The position numbers and the translations under genes were made by a program. Under the pieces are notes generated by a model. The model did no database searches. It had not been told where the DNA came from and saw only the letters and a list, made by a program, of their open reading frames with translations. From the NCBI RefSeq assembly GCF_020177335.1, contig NZ_JAIVMG010000001.1:62001-126000 (forward strand): a DNA stretch of 64,000 bases. The letters are read 5' to 3'. This document shows, one piece after another, positions 18,758 through 30,918 of this stretch (the first letter of the stretch is position 1; the number at the start of each line of letters is the position of its first letter). The DNA comes from Stappia indica. GTDB lineage: Bacteria > Pseudomonadota > Alphaproteobacteria > Rhizobiales > Stappiaceae.

Positions 18758-19921
18758 TTAGAGTCCCATCCGGTGCGCGCGGGCGGTGAAGAAGATGCCC
18801 GAGGGGCTTTTCGCGGCGATTTCGCCGAGTTTCTCGAAGGTCGCGGCGTCATAGATATCCACCCGGTCGGCATCGCGGACCGACACCCAGACCTCGGTGC
18901 CGCGCGCGGTGAACTCCATGTGCAGCACCGCCGGCCCCGGGGTCAGCTCGCGGATCACCTCATGGCTGCGGGTGTCGATCACCTGAATGGTGTCGTTGAG
19001 CGGGTGGGCGAAATTGACCCAGACCTGACGCCCGCCGGGCCGGGACATGGCGAACACCGGTTGCCCGTGGGTCTTGGTGCGGGCGGTCTCGGTCAGATCA
19101 CGGGCATCGACCCACAGCACCTCATGCTGGCCCACGGCGGGCAGGACGAACTCTTCCCCGGCCAACGCCCAGCCTTCCAGATGCGGCATCTTGTAGACGG
19201 GAAGCCCCTCGCGGCCCTGGCCATAGCCGGGCAGGATCCGGCGCGGCTCGGGCGTCTCGTCCCAAAGGTCGAGAGCGGTGAGCCCGTCCTCGCCGAACAG
19301 GCCAGCGATATAGGTCCGCCCGTCGGCGGCGATCAGCGCGTCATAGGGGTTCTTGCCGATCCCCGGCACCTTGGTGATCTTCGGGGCATCGCCGCTGAAA
19401 TCGGCGATCCAGGTCTCGCCCGTGTCCCACAGGGTAAAGACGAAGCGCCGGTCTGGCGCATCGACAAGGCCGATGGTCTTGGAGCCGGTGGGAATGTCGG
19501 CAACCATCTCCAGGGTGCCGGCGTCGAAAACCCGGACGCCGCCGGGGTCGTAATTGGCGACCGCAATGAGCGTGCCGTCATCGGAAATCGCGCCGCCGAT
19601 GGAATTGCCGGCCTGCATCACCCGGCCGGTGATCTGCTGGGTCAGAATGTCGACCTTGGTGAGGCCGCCATCGCGTCCGAAGACGTAGGCGAAGCGCTCG
19701 TCCGGGGAATAAACCAGGCTTGCGTGGGACAGATCGCCGAGCCCTTCGATCCGGCCGATGGCCGCCCGCTCGGACTGGTCGACCACCAGCAGGGAGCCGC
19801 TGGCCCGCTCGACGATCAGGCCCAGGTCGCCGGTGGCGCAGCAGGGCGCCTCTTCCGAGGCCGCATGTGCTGTGGGGGCGAGCAGGGCGGCGCAGAGCGC
19901 CAGGGCAGCAAAGCGGATCAT
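18758..19921 (-). CDS. nirF: NirF, periplasmic heme d1 biosynthesis protein
   Basis: 387 residues with a signal peptide (IRFAALALCAALLAPTAHAA) and a beta-propeller related to the d1 domain of NirS. Conserved segments include YVFGRDGGLTKVDI, AISDDGTLIAVANYDPGG, YKMPHLEGWALAGEEFVLPA and HMEFTARGTEVWVSVRD. NirF binds a d1 precursor and is required for heme d1 synthesis before NirN acts. It overlaps nirC by four bases and leads straight into nirDL. Confidence 0.93.
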   Translation of the reverse strand: MIRFAALALCAALLAPTAHAASEEAPCCATGDLGLIVERASGSLLVVDQSERAAIGRIEGLGDLSHASLVYSPDERFAYVFGRDGGLTKVDILTQQITGRVMQAGNSIGGAISDDGTLIAVANYDPGGVRVFDAGTLEMVADIPTGSKTIGLVDAPDRRFVFTLWDTGETWIADFSGDAPKITKVPGIGKNPYDALIAADGRTYIAGLFGEDGLTALDLWDETPEPRRILPGYGQGREGLPVYKMPHLEGWALAGEEFVLPAVGQHEVLWVDARDLTETARTKTHGQPVFAMSRPGGRQVWVNFAHPLNDTIQVIDTRSHEVIRELTPGPAVLHMEFTARGTEVWVSVRDADRVDIYDAATFEKLGEIAAKSPSGIFFTARAHRMGL

Positions 19922-20280
19922 TTGCCTTCGTCCTTCAACAGGTAATACGCAATCCAGAGGGCTTCATCCTCGCTCATCAGCGGGCGCCAGGGCGGCATGG
20001 CGGTGCCGGGCACGCCGTCGAGAATGATGCCGGCAATGCCTTCCGGCTCGATATGGCCGAGCGCCTCGGCGGTCAGCGGGCTGCCGAGCCCGCCCTTGCG
20101 GGTCAGTCCGTGGCAGGAGCCGCAGTCCTGCTCCACCAGATGGGCGAGTTTCTGCGCCTGTTCTGGCGCAAGAGCCGGCGCGCCGGGCAAGGCCGGCGCG
20201 GCGTTCTCCGCGAGCGCGGAGGCAAGGGCGAGGGCAGGGGCTGCGGCGGCAAGCAGCAGGAGGAGCGACAGGCTACGCAT
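19918..20280 (-). CDS. nirC: NirC, small periplasmic c-type cytochrome
   Basis: 120 residues from the ATG at 20280, where a clean signal peptide begins (RSLSLLLLLAAAAPALALASA). The longer open frame upstream was rejected because it overlaps nirE and encodes no signal. One heme site, Cys53-Gly-Ser-Cys56-His57, and a downstream methionine region (GTAMPPWRP) fit a monoheme cytochrome. NirC donates electrons to NirS or acts in heme d1 maturation. It overlaps nirE by eight bases. Confidence 0.9.
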   Translation of the reverse strand: MRSLSLLLLLAAAAPALALASALAENAAPALPGAPALAPEQAQKLAHLVEQDCGSCHGLTRKGGLGSPLTAEALGHIEPEGIAGIILDGVPGTAMPPWRPLMSEDEALWIAYYLLKDEGK

Positions 20281-21058
20281 GAGCCGCCATCCGCACCTCG
20301 TCGAGCAACTGGCCGGCCGGGAGACAGGCGGGCAGCTCGCGGTAAAGCGTGACCACATGACCGATGATGAACAGAACGGGGGCTTCGAAGCCCGTCGTTT
20401 GCAGTTCATCGGCGATCTGGTCGAGCTGGGAGATCAGCCGGCGCTCGCGCGGGGTGGTGGCGTTGGCCACGGCCATCACCGGCAGGCTTTCAGGCATGCC
20501 ATGGCCGATGAGACAGGCGGAAATCTCGGCGATATTGGCAACGCCCATGTAGACCACCAGCGTCGTTTCCTCGCTGGCAAGGCTGGCCCAGTCGAGATCG
20601 AGCGGCGCGTCGGCGGCCTTGTGACCGGTGACGTAGCGCACGCCGGTGGCAAGACCGCGATGGGTCAGCGGAATGCCGGTGGAACTGGCCGCCCCTTGCG
20701 CGGCGGTGATGCCGGGCACGTAGTCGACGGGAATGCCGGCATCGCCGAGAACGGCGGCTTCCTCGCTGCCGCGTCCGAAGATCAGCGGATCGCCGCCCTT
20801 CAGCCGGGCAACGACCAGTCCTTCCCGGGCGAGCGCGACCAGAAGGGCGTTGATGCGGTCCTGCGGAACCGAATGGCAGTTTGGAGACTTGCCGACGCTG
20901 ATGCGGCGGGTGGCGGCGGGAACGAGGCGCAGGATCTCGGGCGACACCAGCCGGTCGAAGACCACCACGTCGGCCCGTTCGATGATCTTGAGCGCGCGGA
21001 GCGTCAGCAGCTCCGGATCGCCGGGTCCCGCGCCGATGAGGAAGACTTTTCCGGTCAT
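20273..21058 (-). CDS. nirE: NirE, uroporphyrinogen-III C-methyltransferase
   Basis: 261 residues, a standard SUMT. Motifs include LIGAGPGDPELLTLRA near the start, VVFDRLVSPEIL, LKGGDPLIFGRGSEE, VPGITAAQGAASSTGIPLTHR and VVYMGV. It methylates uroporphyrinogen III to precorrin-2 with two SAM molecules, the entry step to siroheme and heme d1. Being inside the nir operon, it is the dedicated NirE copy. No precorrin-2 dehydrogenase is fused to it or found nearby, so that step must come from elsewhere. Confidence 0.93.
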   Translation of the reverse strand: MTGKVFLIGAGPGDPELLTLRALKIIERADVVVFDRLVSPEILRLVPAATRRISVGKSPNCHSVPQDRINALLVALAREGLVVARLKGGDPLIFGRGSEEAAVLGDAGIPVDYVPGITAAQGAASSTGIPLTHRGLATGVRYVTGHKAADAPLDLDWASLASEETTLVVYMGVANIAEISACLIGHGMPESLPVMAVANATTPRERRLISQLDQIADELQTTGFEAPVLFIIGHVVTLYRELPACLPAGQLLDEVRMAAHA

Positions 21059-21092
21059 GGGAAGCCTCTCTTGTCCGATAAGGGAAAAAGAG

Positions 21093-21117
21093 GGGGAGGG
21101 CCGGCGCGGCCCTCCCC
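21093..21117 (-). terminator. Terminator-like hairpin between nirS and nirE
   Basis: GGGGAGGGCCG (21093-21103) pairs with CGGCCCTCCCC (21107-21117), an 11-bp GC-rich stem with a three-base loop. Reading the minus strand, it starts 13 bases past the nirS stop and is followed by CTCTTTTTCCC. It probably terminates part of the nirS transcripts or shields the nirS mRNA, giving more NirS than the heme d1 enzymes downstream. Confidence 0.75.
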
Positions 21118-21129
21118 GAAGGCGAACCG

Positions 21130-25109
<3,980 letters not shown>

Positions 25110-25141
25110 TCCTTCTGCTGACGATGTTCATGGCGCTGTCT

Positions 25142-25169
25142 GCGGCCTTGCTCCGCCGGGGAAGGCCGC
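25142..25169 (+). other. Stem-loop between nirI and norC
   Basis: GCGGCCTT (25142-25149) pairs with AAGGCCGC (25162-25169) around a 12-base loop. No T-run follows. It sits 32 bases past the nirI stop and may protect or end the nirI mRNA before the norC promoter. Confidence 0.4.
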
Positions 25170-25245
25170 GGTCCGCGCGACGGCAGTTTCGGGTAGAAGG
25201 CACTGTTCCGTTGCGGCATGATCAGATGCGGATAAATCCTGGCAG

Positions 25246-25259
25246 TTGACTTTCGTTAA
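25246..25259 (+). promoter_or_regulatory. FNR/NNR-type operator of the nor operon
   Basis: TTGACTTTCGTTAA, identical over 14 bases to the nirS/nirI box, centred about 72 bases upstream of the norC start. The three bases after it (GGA versus GGC) start alike in both copies. It should place norCBQDEF under the same NO-responsive regulator as nirS. Confidence 0.8.
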
Positions 25260-25323
25260 GGAGTTGCGCCGGCACTCCGACGAATGTGCCAGCACCATCA
25301 ACCGCTCCGCGAAGGAGGGCGCA

Positions 25324-25776
25324 ATGCGCGAAGTCATGACCAAGAGCATGGCCCGTAATATATTTTACGGCGGGTCACTGTTCTTCATCGTCATTTTCAT
25401 CGGATTATCGATACACAGCCACTACTATATCGTCACGACTTCGACGGACCGTGCCGGTTTGACGGACAATGTCGCGGCCGGAAAGCACCTTTGGGAAAAG
25501 CACGGCTGCATCAACTGCCATACCATTCTGGGCGAAGGGGCGTATTTCGCGCCCGAGCTCGCCAATGTCATGACCCGCTGGGGGGTGAACGACGATCCGG
25601 AAGGCGCCTATGAGGCGCTCAAATCCTGGATGCAGGCGATGCCGACCGGCATCGAGGGCCGTCGCCAGATGCCCAGCTTCAAGCTCACCGACGAAGAATA
25701 TCGCCAACTTGCCGACTTCCTGCTGTGGACCAACAGGATCCGCGCGCAGGACTGGCCGCCGAACGACGCGGGCTGA
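25324..25776 (+). CDS. norC: NorC, cytochrome c subunit of nitric oxide reductase
   Basis: 150 residues from the ATG at 25324, preceded by AAGGAGG at five bases; a longer frame back to 25246 would start inside the operator. One N-terminal membrane anchor (NIFYGGSLFFIVIFIGLSIHS) is followed by a periplasmic cytochrome c domain with Cys62-Ile-Asn-Cys65-His66, and the segment GRRQMPSFKLTDEEYRQLADFL supplying the methionine ligand region. NorC passes electrons to NorB. norB follows after 10 bases. Confidence 0.96.
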   Translation: MREVMTKSMARNIFYGGSLFFIVIFIGLSIHSHYYIVTTSTDRAGLTDNVAAGKHLWEKHGCINCHTILGEGAYFAPELANVMTRWGVNDDPEGAYEALKSWMQAMPTGIEGRRQMPSFKLTDEEYRQLADFLLWTNRIRAQDWPPNDAG

Positions 25777-25786
25777 GGAGAGACCC

Positions 25787-27157
25787 ATGAAGTACCAAAC
25801 ACAAAAGATCGCGTATGCGTATTTCGCGGTCGCGATGGCGTTGTTCGCCGTTCAGGTGACCATGGGGCTCGTGCTCGGCTACATCTACGTCCAGCCGAAC
25901 TTCCTCGCCGAAATCCTGCCCTTCAACATTGGCCGCATGCTGCACACCAACAGCCTGGTGGTGTGGCTGCTGACCGGCTTCTTCGGCGCCGCCTATTTCC
26001 TCATTCCCGAGGAAGCGGAGCGGGAAATCCATTCGCCGAAGCTGGCCTATCTCCAGCTTGCGATCCTGGTGATCGGCACCGCCGGCGTGGTGGTGACCTA
26101 CCTGTTCAACCTGTTCGAGGGCAATTTCCTCCTCGGCAAGGAAGGGCGCGAGTTCCTGGAACAGCCCAGATGGGTCAAGGTCGGCATCGTCGTTGCCGCG
26201 CTGATCTTCCTCTACAACGTCACCCTGACGGTGCTGAAGGGCAAGAAGACGGCGATCTCCAACATCCTGCTTATCGGCCTGTGGGGGCTGGCGCTGCTGT
26301 TCCTGTTCGCCTTTTACAATCCGTCCAACCTGGCGCTCGACAAGCAGTACTGGTGGTATGTCATCCATCTGTGGGTCGAAGGCGTCTGGGAACTGATCAT
26401 GGCCTCGATCCTCGCCTTCCTGATGCTCAAGCTGACGGGCGTCGACCGCGAGGTGGTGGAAAAGTGGCTCTATGTGATCGTCGCCACCGCCCTGTTCTCC
26501 GGCATTCTGGGTACCGGCCACCACTACTACTGGATCGGCACCCCGGGCTACTGGCAGTGGATCGGGTCGATCTTCTCCTCGCTGGAGGTCATTCCCTTCT
26601 TCGCGATGATGGCCTTCGCCTTCGTCATGGTCTGGAAAGGGCGGCGTGACCACCCGAACAAGGCGGCGCTGCTGTGGAGCCTGGGCTGTGCGACGCTGGC
26701 CTTCTTCGGCGCGGGCGTGTGGGGCTTCCTGCACACGCTGCACGGGGTGAACTACTACACCCACGGCACGCAGATCACCGCAGCCCACGGTCACCTGGCC
26801 TTCTTCGGCGCCTATGTGTGCCTCAACCTGGCGATCTTCACCTATGCCATGCCGATCCTGAAAGGGCGCGATCCTTATAACCAGGTGCTCAACATGGCCT
26901 CCTTCTGGCTGATGTCGGGTGGCATGGTGTTCATGACCTTCACGCTGACCTTTGCCGGCACCGTGCAGACGCACATGCAGCGGGTCGTGGGCGAGAACTT
27001 CATGGATGTGCAGGACCAGATCGCCATCTTCTTCTGGATGCGGTTTGGCTCCGGTGTGGCCGTGGTGCTCGGCGTGTTCCTGTTCCTCTATGCGATCCTG
27101 GTGCCAGGTCGTGAAGTCATCGAGCCGGGCCCGACGGTCCGTGCCGCGGCGGAGTGA
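25787..27157 (+). CDS. norB: NorB, catalytic subunit of nitric oxide reductase
   Basis: 456 residues, about twelve membrane helices, of the heme-copper oxidase superfamily (cNOR type). The start at 25787 has GAGGAGAGACCC before it. Visible markers are the heme ligand region GRMLHTNSLVVWLLTGFFGA, WVEGVWELIMASILAF with the glutamate near the FeB site, GTGHHYYWIGTPGYWQWIGS, and THGTQITAAHGHLAFFGAY with the heme histidines. It reduces two NO to N2O on the periplasmic side, taking electrons from NorC. Confidence 0.97.
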   Translation: MKYQTQKIAYAYFAVAMALFAVQVTMGLVLGYIYVQPNFLAEILPFNIGRMLHTNSLVVWLLTGFFGAAYFLIPEEAEREIHSPKLAYLQLAILVIGTAGVVVTYLFNLFEGNFLLGKEGREFLEQPRWVKVGIVVAALIFLYNVTLTVLKGKKTAISNILLIGLWGLALLFLFAFYNPSNLALDKQYWWYVIHLWVEGVWELIMASILAFLMLKLTGVDREVVEKWLYVIVATALFSGILGTGHHYYWIGTPGYWQWIGSIFSSLEVIPFFAMMAFAFVMVWKGRRDHPNKAALLWSLGCATLAFFGAGVWGFLHTLHGVNYYTHGTQITAAHGHLAFFGAYVCLNLAIFTYAMPILKGRDPYNQVLNMASFWLMSGGMVFMTFTLTFAGTVQTHMQRVVGENFMDVQDQIAIFFWMRFGSGVAVVLGVFLFLYAILVPGREVIEPGPTVRAAAE

Positions 27158-27162
27158 AGAGC

Positions 27163-27969
27163 ATGAACGCTCATGTCAACTTGCAGGAGGGGGCGGAGGC
27201 CCCCTTCTATCTGCCGCAGGGCGACGAATGCGAGGTGTTCGCCGCCGCTCATGCCAACCGGCTGCCGGCGCTTCTGAAGGGGCCCACCGGCTGCGGCAAG
27301 ACCCGGTTCGTCACCCATATGGCGGCCCGTCTCGGCCGGCCGCTCTACACGGTCGCCTGTCACGACGATCTGTCGGCCGCCGATCTGATCGGGCGGTATC
27401 TGCTCAAGGGCGGGGAGACCGTGTGGGTCGACGGACCCTTGACGCGGGCGGTGCGCGAAGGGGCAATCTGCTATCTCGATGAGGTGGTGGAAGCGCGCAA
27501 GGACGTGACCGTCGTCCTGCATCCGCTGACCGACGACCGCCGCATCCTGCCGATCGACCGGACCGGCGAGGAACTGGCCGCGGCCCCGGGCTTCATGCTG
27601 GTCGCCTCCTACAACCCGGGCTACCAGAACATCCTGAAGACCCTGAAGCCGTCGACCCGGCAGCGGTTCGTCGGTCTTGAGTTCGACTTCCCGACCCCGG
27701 CCAACGAGATCCCGGTGGTGGCGCGCGAAAGCGGGTTGTCCGAGGAGCAGGTCAAGCCGCTGGTCCGGCTTGCCGGCAAGCTGCGGGCGCTGAAGGGGCA
27801 GGACCTGGAAGAGGGGGTCTCGACCCGTCTGGTTGTTTACGCCGCGACCCTGATTGCCCAGGGGATGCCGGTGGAGCGCGCGATACTGGCGGCGATGATC
27901 GAGCCGCTCAGCGACGATGAGGATGTGAAACGCGGGCTCCTCGATCTCGTCACGGCCATTTACGGGTGA
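27163..27969 (+). CDS. norQ: NorQ, MoxR/CbbQ-type AAA+ ATPase activating nitric oxide reductase
   Basis: 268 residues from the ATG at 27163, with GGAG eight bases before it; a GTG nine bases upstream overlaps the norB stop and is less likely. Walker A is GPTGCGKT (residues 40-47) and Walker B ICYLDEVVEA; the segments VASYNPGYQ and TRQRFVGLEFDFP follow, as in CbbQ/NirQ/NorQ proteins. With NorD it forms a chaperone that activates NorBC, probably by inserting non-heme iron. It overlaps norD by four bases (GTGA). Confidence 0.95.
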   Translation: MNAHVNLQEGAEAPFYLPQGDECEVFAAAHANRLPALLKGPTGCGKTRFVTHMAARLGRPLYTVACHDDLSAADLIGRYLLKGGETVWVDGPLTRAVREGAICYLDEVVEARKDVTVVLHPLTDDRRILPIDRTGEELAAAPGFMLVASYNPGYQNILKTLKPSTRQRFVGLEFDFPTPANEIPVVARESGLSEEQVKPLVRLAGKLRALKGQDLEEGVSTRLVVYAATLIAQGMPVERAILAAMIEPLSDDEDVKRGLLDLVTAIYG

Positions 27970-29915
27970 GGCAGGCCGTGTCCGGGATCGAAATCGAGCC
28001 ATGGGAACCCGAGGAAACCGTCGGGAAACTGTGGCACGCCCTCGCCAGCCGTCTTGATGCGCCGGAAGCGCATGAGGGAGCCCGTGTCGACCTTTCCGAG
28101 GTCGGCGGACGGCTGGCGGTACTTTTCCGCGGTCTTGGCGGCAATCCATCCGTGGAGATGAAACCGGTGGCCGAGGAGGAAAGCCGGCATCGGCTGTCCT
28201 TCCTGCGCCGGCTGGGAACGGCGGCCGAGCGGGCGCCGCGCGCCAGCTTCGACGGCGCGGCGGTCCGCTTGCCGGAAAGCCTTGCCGTTTTTCCCGCGCG
28301 GGAGGCGAATGCGGCCCTTTATCTCTGGCTGGCTGCCATCCTGTCGCAGGCAGGCGCCGAGCAGCAGGAGAGCGATCCGCTGCGCGCGGATCTGCGCCAC
28401 CTGGCGGGCGCGCTGCGCATGACCACGGCAACCCTGGCCGAGGCGCCGGGCTTCGCCCAGCTTTACGACGACCTGTGCGCGGCCTACCTGAGCCTGCGGC
28501 CGGAGCTTTCCCTGCCGCCGGTGGAGGCGGCGGTGGAGGCGGTGGTGCGCCATCTGCTCGGCGATCCGGCCGCCTTGTCCGATCGGGCGCAGGCGATGCT
28601 GGCGGCGGTGCATTCAGGCGATCGGCAAGGCTTTCGCGCGCCGCGCGGCTATCGCCCCTTGCGGCCGGTGCCGATCTGGCCGGACCTGCGCGAGCCCGGC
28701 AGCTCCGCACGGTCAGAGGTGGAAACCCGCGAGACCGACGGGCCGCCGGAGGAGGGCGAGGGCGGCACCCGCCGGGCGCGGCGGCGCAAGTCCGAACAGG
28801 CGGAGCGCAGCGACAGCTTCATCCTGCACAAGTTCGAGGCGATCCTGAGCTGGGCGGAGTTCATCAATCTCAACCGGCGGGTGGAGGATGATGACGTCGA
28901 TTCCGCGAAAAAGGCGGCGGACGACCAGGACGAGATCGGTCTCGGCCAAATCTCCAAGGCGCCGGCGACCCGGCTGAAGCTGCATCTCGATCTGGCGCCG
29001 GAGGATGTCGACCGGGAGAGCCTGTCCGGCGTTCATGTCTATCCCGAATGGGACGTGCGCACGAAGGCCTATCTGCCGGATCATGCGCGGGTTTTCGCCA
29101 GCATGGTGGAGCCGGGCGACGAGACCCCGGCGTTTCGCGAGGATCCGCAGGCGCTGCGGCGCATCAAGGCGGTGAAGCGCCAGTTCGAGGCCCTGCGTCC
29201 GGGGCGGGTGACCACCCCGGGTCATCTCGATGGCGACGATCTCGACATGGAGGCCGCCGTGCGGGCGCGGGCTGATTTTCTGGCGACGGGCGAGACCCGG
29301 GACCGGATCTGGCGGCAGACCCGGCCGCAGGCGCGCAATCTGGCGGTGTCGATCCTGCTCGACGTGTCGCGCTCGACCGAAAGCGCGGTAACCGGCCGCG
29401 CGGTGATCGACATCGAGCGCGAGGCGCTGACCGCGATGGCCTGGGGGCTGGATGCCTGCGGCGACGATTTCGCGATCCACGGCTTTTCCTCGCTGCGGCG
29501 GGATCGGGTTTATCTGTTCGGCTGCAAGGAGTTCGGCGAGCCGATGAGCACGGTGGTCGAGGACCGGATCGCGGGGCTGAAACCGGGGTTCTACACCCGG
29601 CTCGGGGCGGCGATCCGCCATGCCTCGGCGGAGCTGTCCGGTCAGGCGAAGAAGCGCCGGCTCCTGCTGGTCATCACCGATGGCAAGCCGAACGATCTCG
29701 ATCACTACGAGGGGCGGCACGGCATCGAGGACAGCGCCATGGCGGTGCGCGAGGCGCGCCGGGCTGGCCATGCGGTGTTCGGCATCACGGTCGACCGGGA
29801 CGGCAAATCCTGGTTCCCGCGCATGTTCGGACGCGGCGGCTACGCATTGGTGCCGCATCCGGATCGGTTGCCGAGCGCGCTGCCCGACATCTATCGGCAT
29901 CTGGTGGGGGCATGA
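27966..29915 (+). CDS. norD: NorD, von Willebrand A-domain partner of NorQ
   Basis: 649 residues with a GTG start overlapping the norQ stop. The N-terminal two thirds are alpha-helical with a charged middle (about residues 240-280). The C-terminal VWA domain starts near residue 460 and carries a MIDAS motif, LDVSRSTES (D-x-S-x-S). NorD docks the NorQ ring to NorBC during maturation. It overlaps norE by four bases. Length and motif placement agree with NorD of Paracoccus-type clusters. Confidence 0.94.
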   Translation: MRQAVSGIEIEPWEPEETVGKLWHALASRLDAPEAHEGARVDLSEVGGRLAVLFRGLGGNPSVEMKPVAEEESRHRLSFLRRLGTAAERAPRASFDGAAVRLPESLAVFPAREANAALYLWLAAILSQAGAEQQESDPLRADLRHLAGALRMTTATLAEAPGFAQLYDDLCAAYLSLRPELSLPPVEAAVEAVVRHLLGDPAALSDRAQAMLAAVHSGDRQGFRAPRGYRPLRPVPIWPDLREPGSSARSEVETRETDGPPEEGEGGTRRARRRKSEQAERSDSFILHKFEAILSWAEFINLNRRVEDDDVDSAKKAADDQDEIGLGQISKAPATRLKLHLDLAPEDVDRESLSGVHVYPEWDVRTKAYLPDHARVFASMVEPGDETPAFREDPQALRRIKAVKRQFEALRPGRVTTPGHLDGDDLDMEAAVRARADFLATGETRDRIWRQTRPQARNLAVSILLDVSRSTESAVTGRAVIDIEREALTAMAWGLDACGDDFAIHGFSSLRRDRVYLFGCKEFGEPMSTVVEDRIAGLKPGFYTRLGAAIRHASAELSGQAKKRRLLLVITDGKPNDLDHYEGRHGIEDSAMAVREARRAGHAVFGITVDRDGKSWFPRMFGRGGYALVPHPDRLPSALPDIYRHLVGA

Positions 29916-30472
29916 GCGAAACCGTCGAGACGCCGCATCCGCTTGAGCAATTGCCGGGCGATCTGATGATGTGGGTGCTGATCGTGTCCGAGCTTCTGGT
30001 GTTCGGCGCGGGGCTTGCGGCGTTCCTCGCCGTGCGGATCGGCGATCCGGCGGGGTTCGCGGCGGCGCAGGATCATCTGCACCGGGCAGCGGCGGGCCTT
30101 AACACGGTGGTGCTGGTCACCTCCGGCCTTCTGGCCGCGCTGGCGGTGCGGGCACGCGAGGCGGAACAGCGCCTGCGTACCCGCTGCCTGCTGGCGGGCG
30201 CGTCGGTGCTGGGACTGGTGTTTCTCATCATCAAGGGGATGGAATACGCGGACAAGGCAGCCGCCGGGATCGGCGTTGAAACCCATCCGTTCTTCACCTT
30301 CTACTACCTGCTCACCGGGTTCCACGCCGCGCATGTGCTCGCCGGCGTGATCATTCTCGGCCTCGTCGGCTGGAAGGATAGTCCGCGCAGCGTCGAGGTG
30401 GGGGCGGCCTTCTGGCACATGGTCGATCTGGTCTGGGTGCTGCTGTTCCCGGTCATCTATCTGTTGAGGTAG
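29912..30472 (+). CDS. norE: NorE, cytochrome c oxidase subunit III-like protein
   Basis: 186 residues with about five membrane helices. It has the subunit III-type segments LIVSELLVFGAGLAAFLAVR, KGMEYADKA, FYYLLTGFHAAHVLAG and AFWHMVDLVWVLLFPVIYLL. NorE proteins accompany NorCB in many alphaproteobacteria and help nitric oxide reductase reach full activity. It overlaps norD and sits three bases before norF. Confidence 0.93.
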   Translation: MSETVETPHPLEQLPGDLMMWVLIVSELLVFGAGLAAFLAVRIGDPAGFAAAQDHLHRAAAGLNTVVLVTSGLLAALAVRAREAEQRLRTRCLLAGASVLGLVFLIIKGMEYADKAAAGIGVETHPFFTFYYLLTGFHAAHVLAGVIILGLVGWKDSPRSVEVGAAFWHMVDLVWVLLFPVIYLLR

Positions 30473-30475
30473 GCC

Positions 30476-30754
30476 ATGCTCCGCGATCCGCTTCTGCGTG
30501 CCTGGGCCCTCCTGATCGGCCTGTGCCTTGCCTCCACGGTCCTTGCGCTCGCCATCGAGCGGACCAGCTTCGCCGGCCTTGCCGCGACCGGGGCGGGCGC
30601 GGCGATCCTGCTGCTTGCCTGGCTGAAGGCGCGCATCATTCTGTCGGAGTATCTGGGGCTGGCCGCCGCGCCCTTCTGGCGGCGCGGCTTCGGCATTGTG
30701 CTGGCGCTCTACGCGCTCTTGCTGCTCGGGCTCTACACCATCCCGGTGCTTTAG
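30476..30754 (+). CDS. norF: NorF, small membrane protein of the nor operon
   Basis: 92 residues with three hydrophobic segments (LLIGLCLASTVLALAIER, GLAATGAGAAILLLAWLKARIILSE, GFGIVLALYALLLLGLYTIPVL). The middle LKARIILSEYLGL stretch resembles cytochrome c oxidase subunit IV relatives found with NorE. It ends the norCBQDEF operon. Its exact role is not settled, but loss of NorEF lowers NO reduction in Paracoccus. Confidence 0.88.
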   Translation: MLRDPLLRAWALLIGLCLASTVLALAIERTSFAGLAATGAGAAILLLAWLKARIILSEYLGLAAAPFWRRGFGIVLALYALLLLGLYTIPVL

Positions 30755-30918
30755 GCGGCACACTTCCAGGAGATTGGTGCGCCTGTGAGGGAGCCGGCCC
30801 TGCACGGTGGCTTCTGCGTGTCTTCTGTGCTGAAGTGCATGTGCCGTTGTGCAAGGACACGCCCTGCGCGCATGGTTTCCCCGGCTATCTGCCTGATCAA
30901 ATTGACTGGAACGAACCC

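Noticed and set aside
17764-18873. Longer start for nirDL at 18873
   Set aside because: The extra residues overlap the end of nirF and lack family similarity.
30892-30905. TGATCAAATTGAC near the Ntn-hydrolase start, resembling FNR half-sites
   Set aside because: The half-sites face outward, the wrong order for an FNR-type box.
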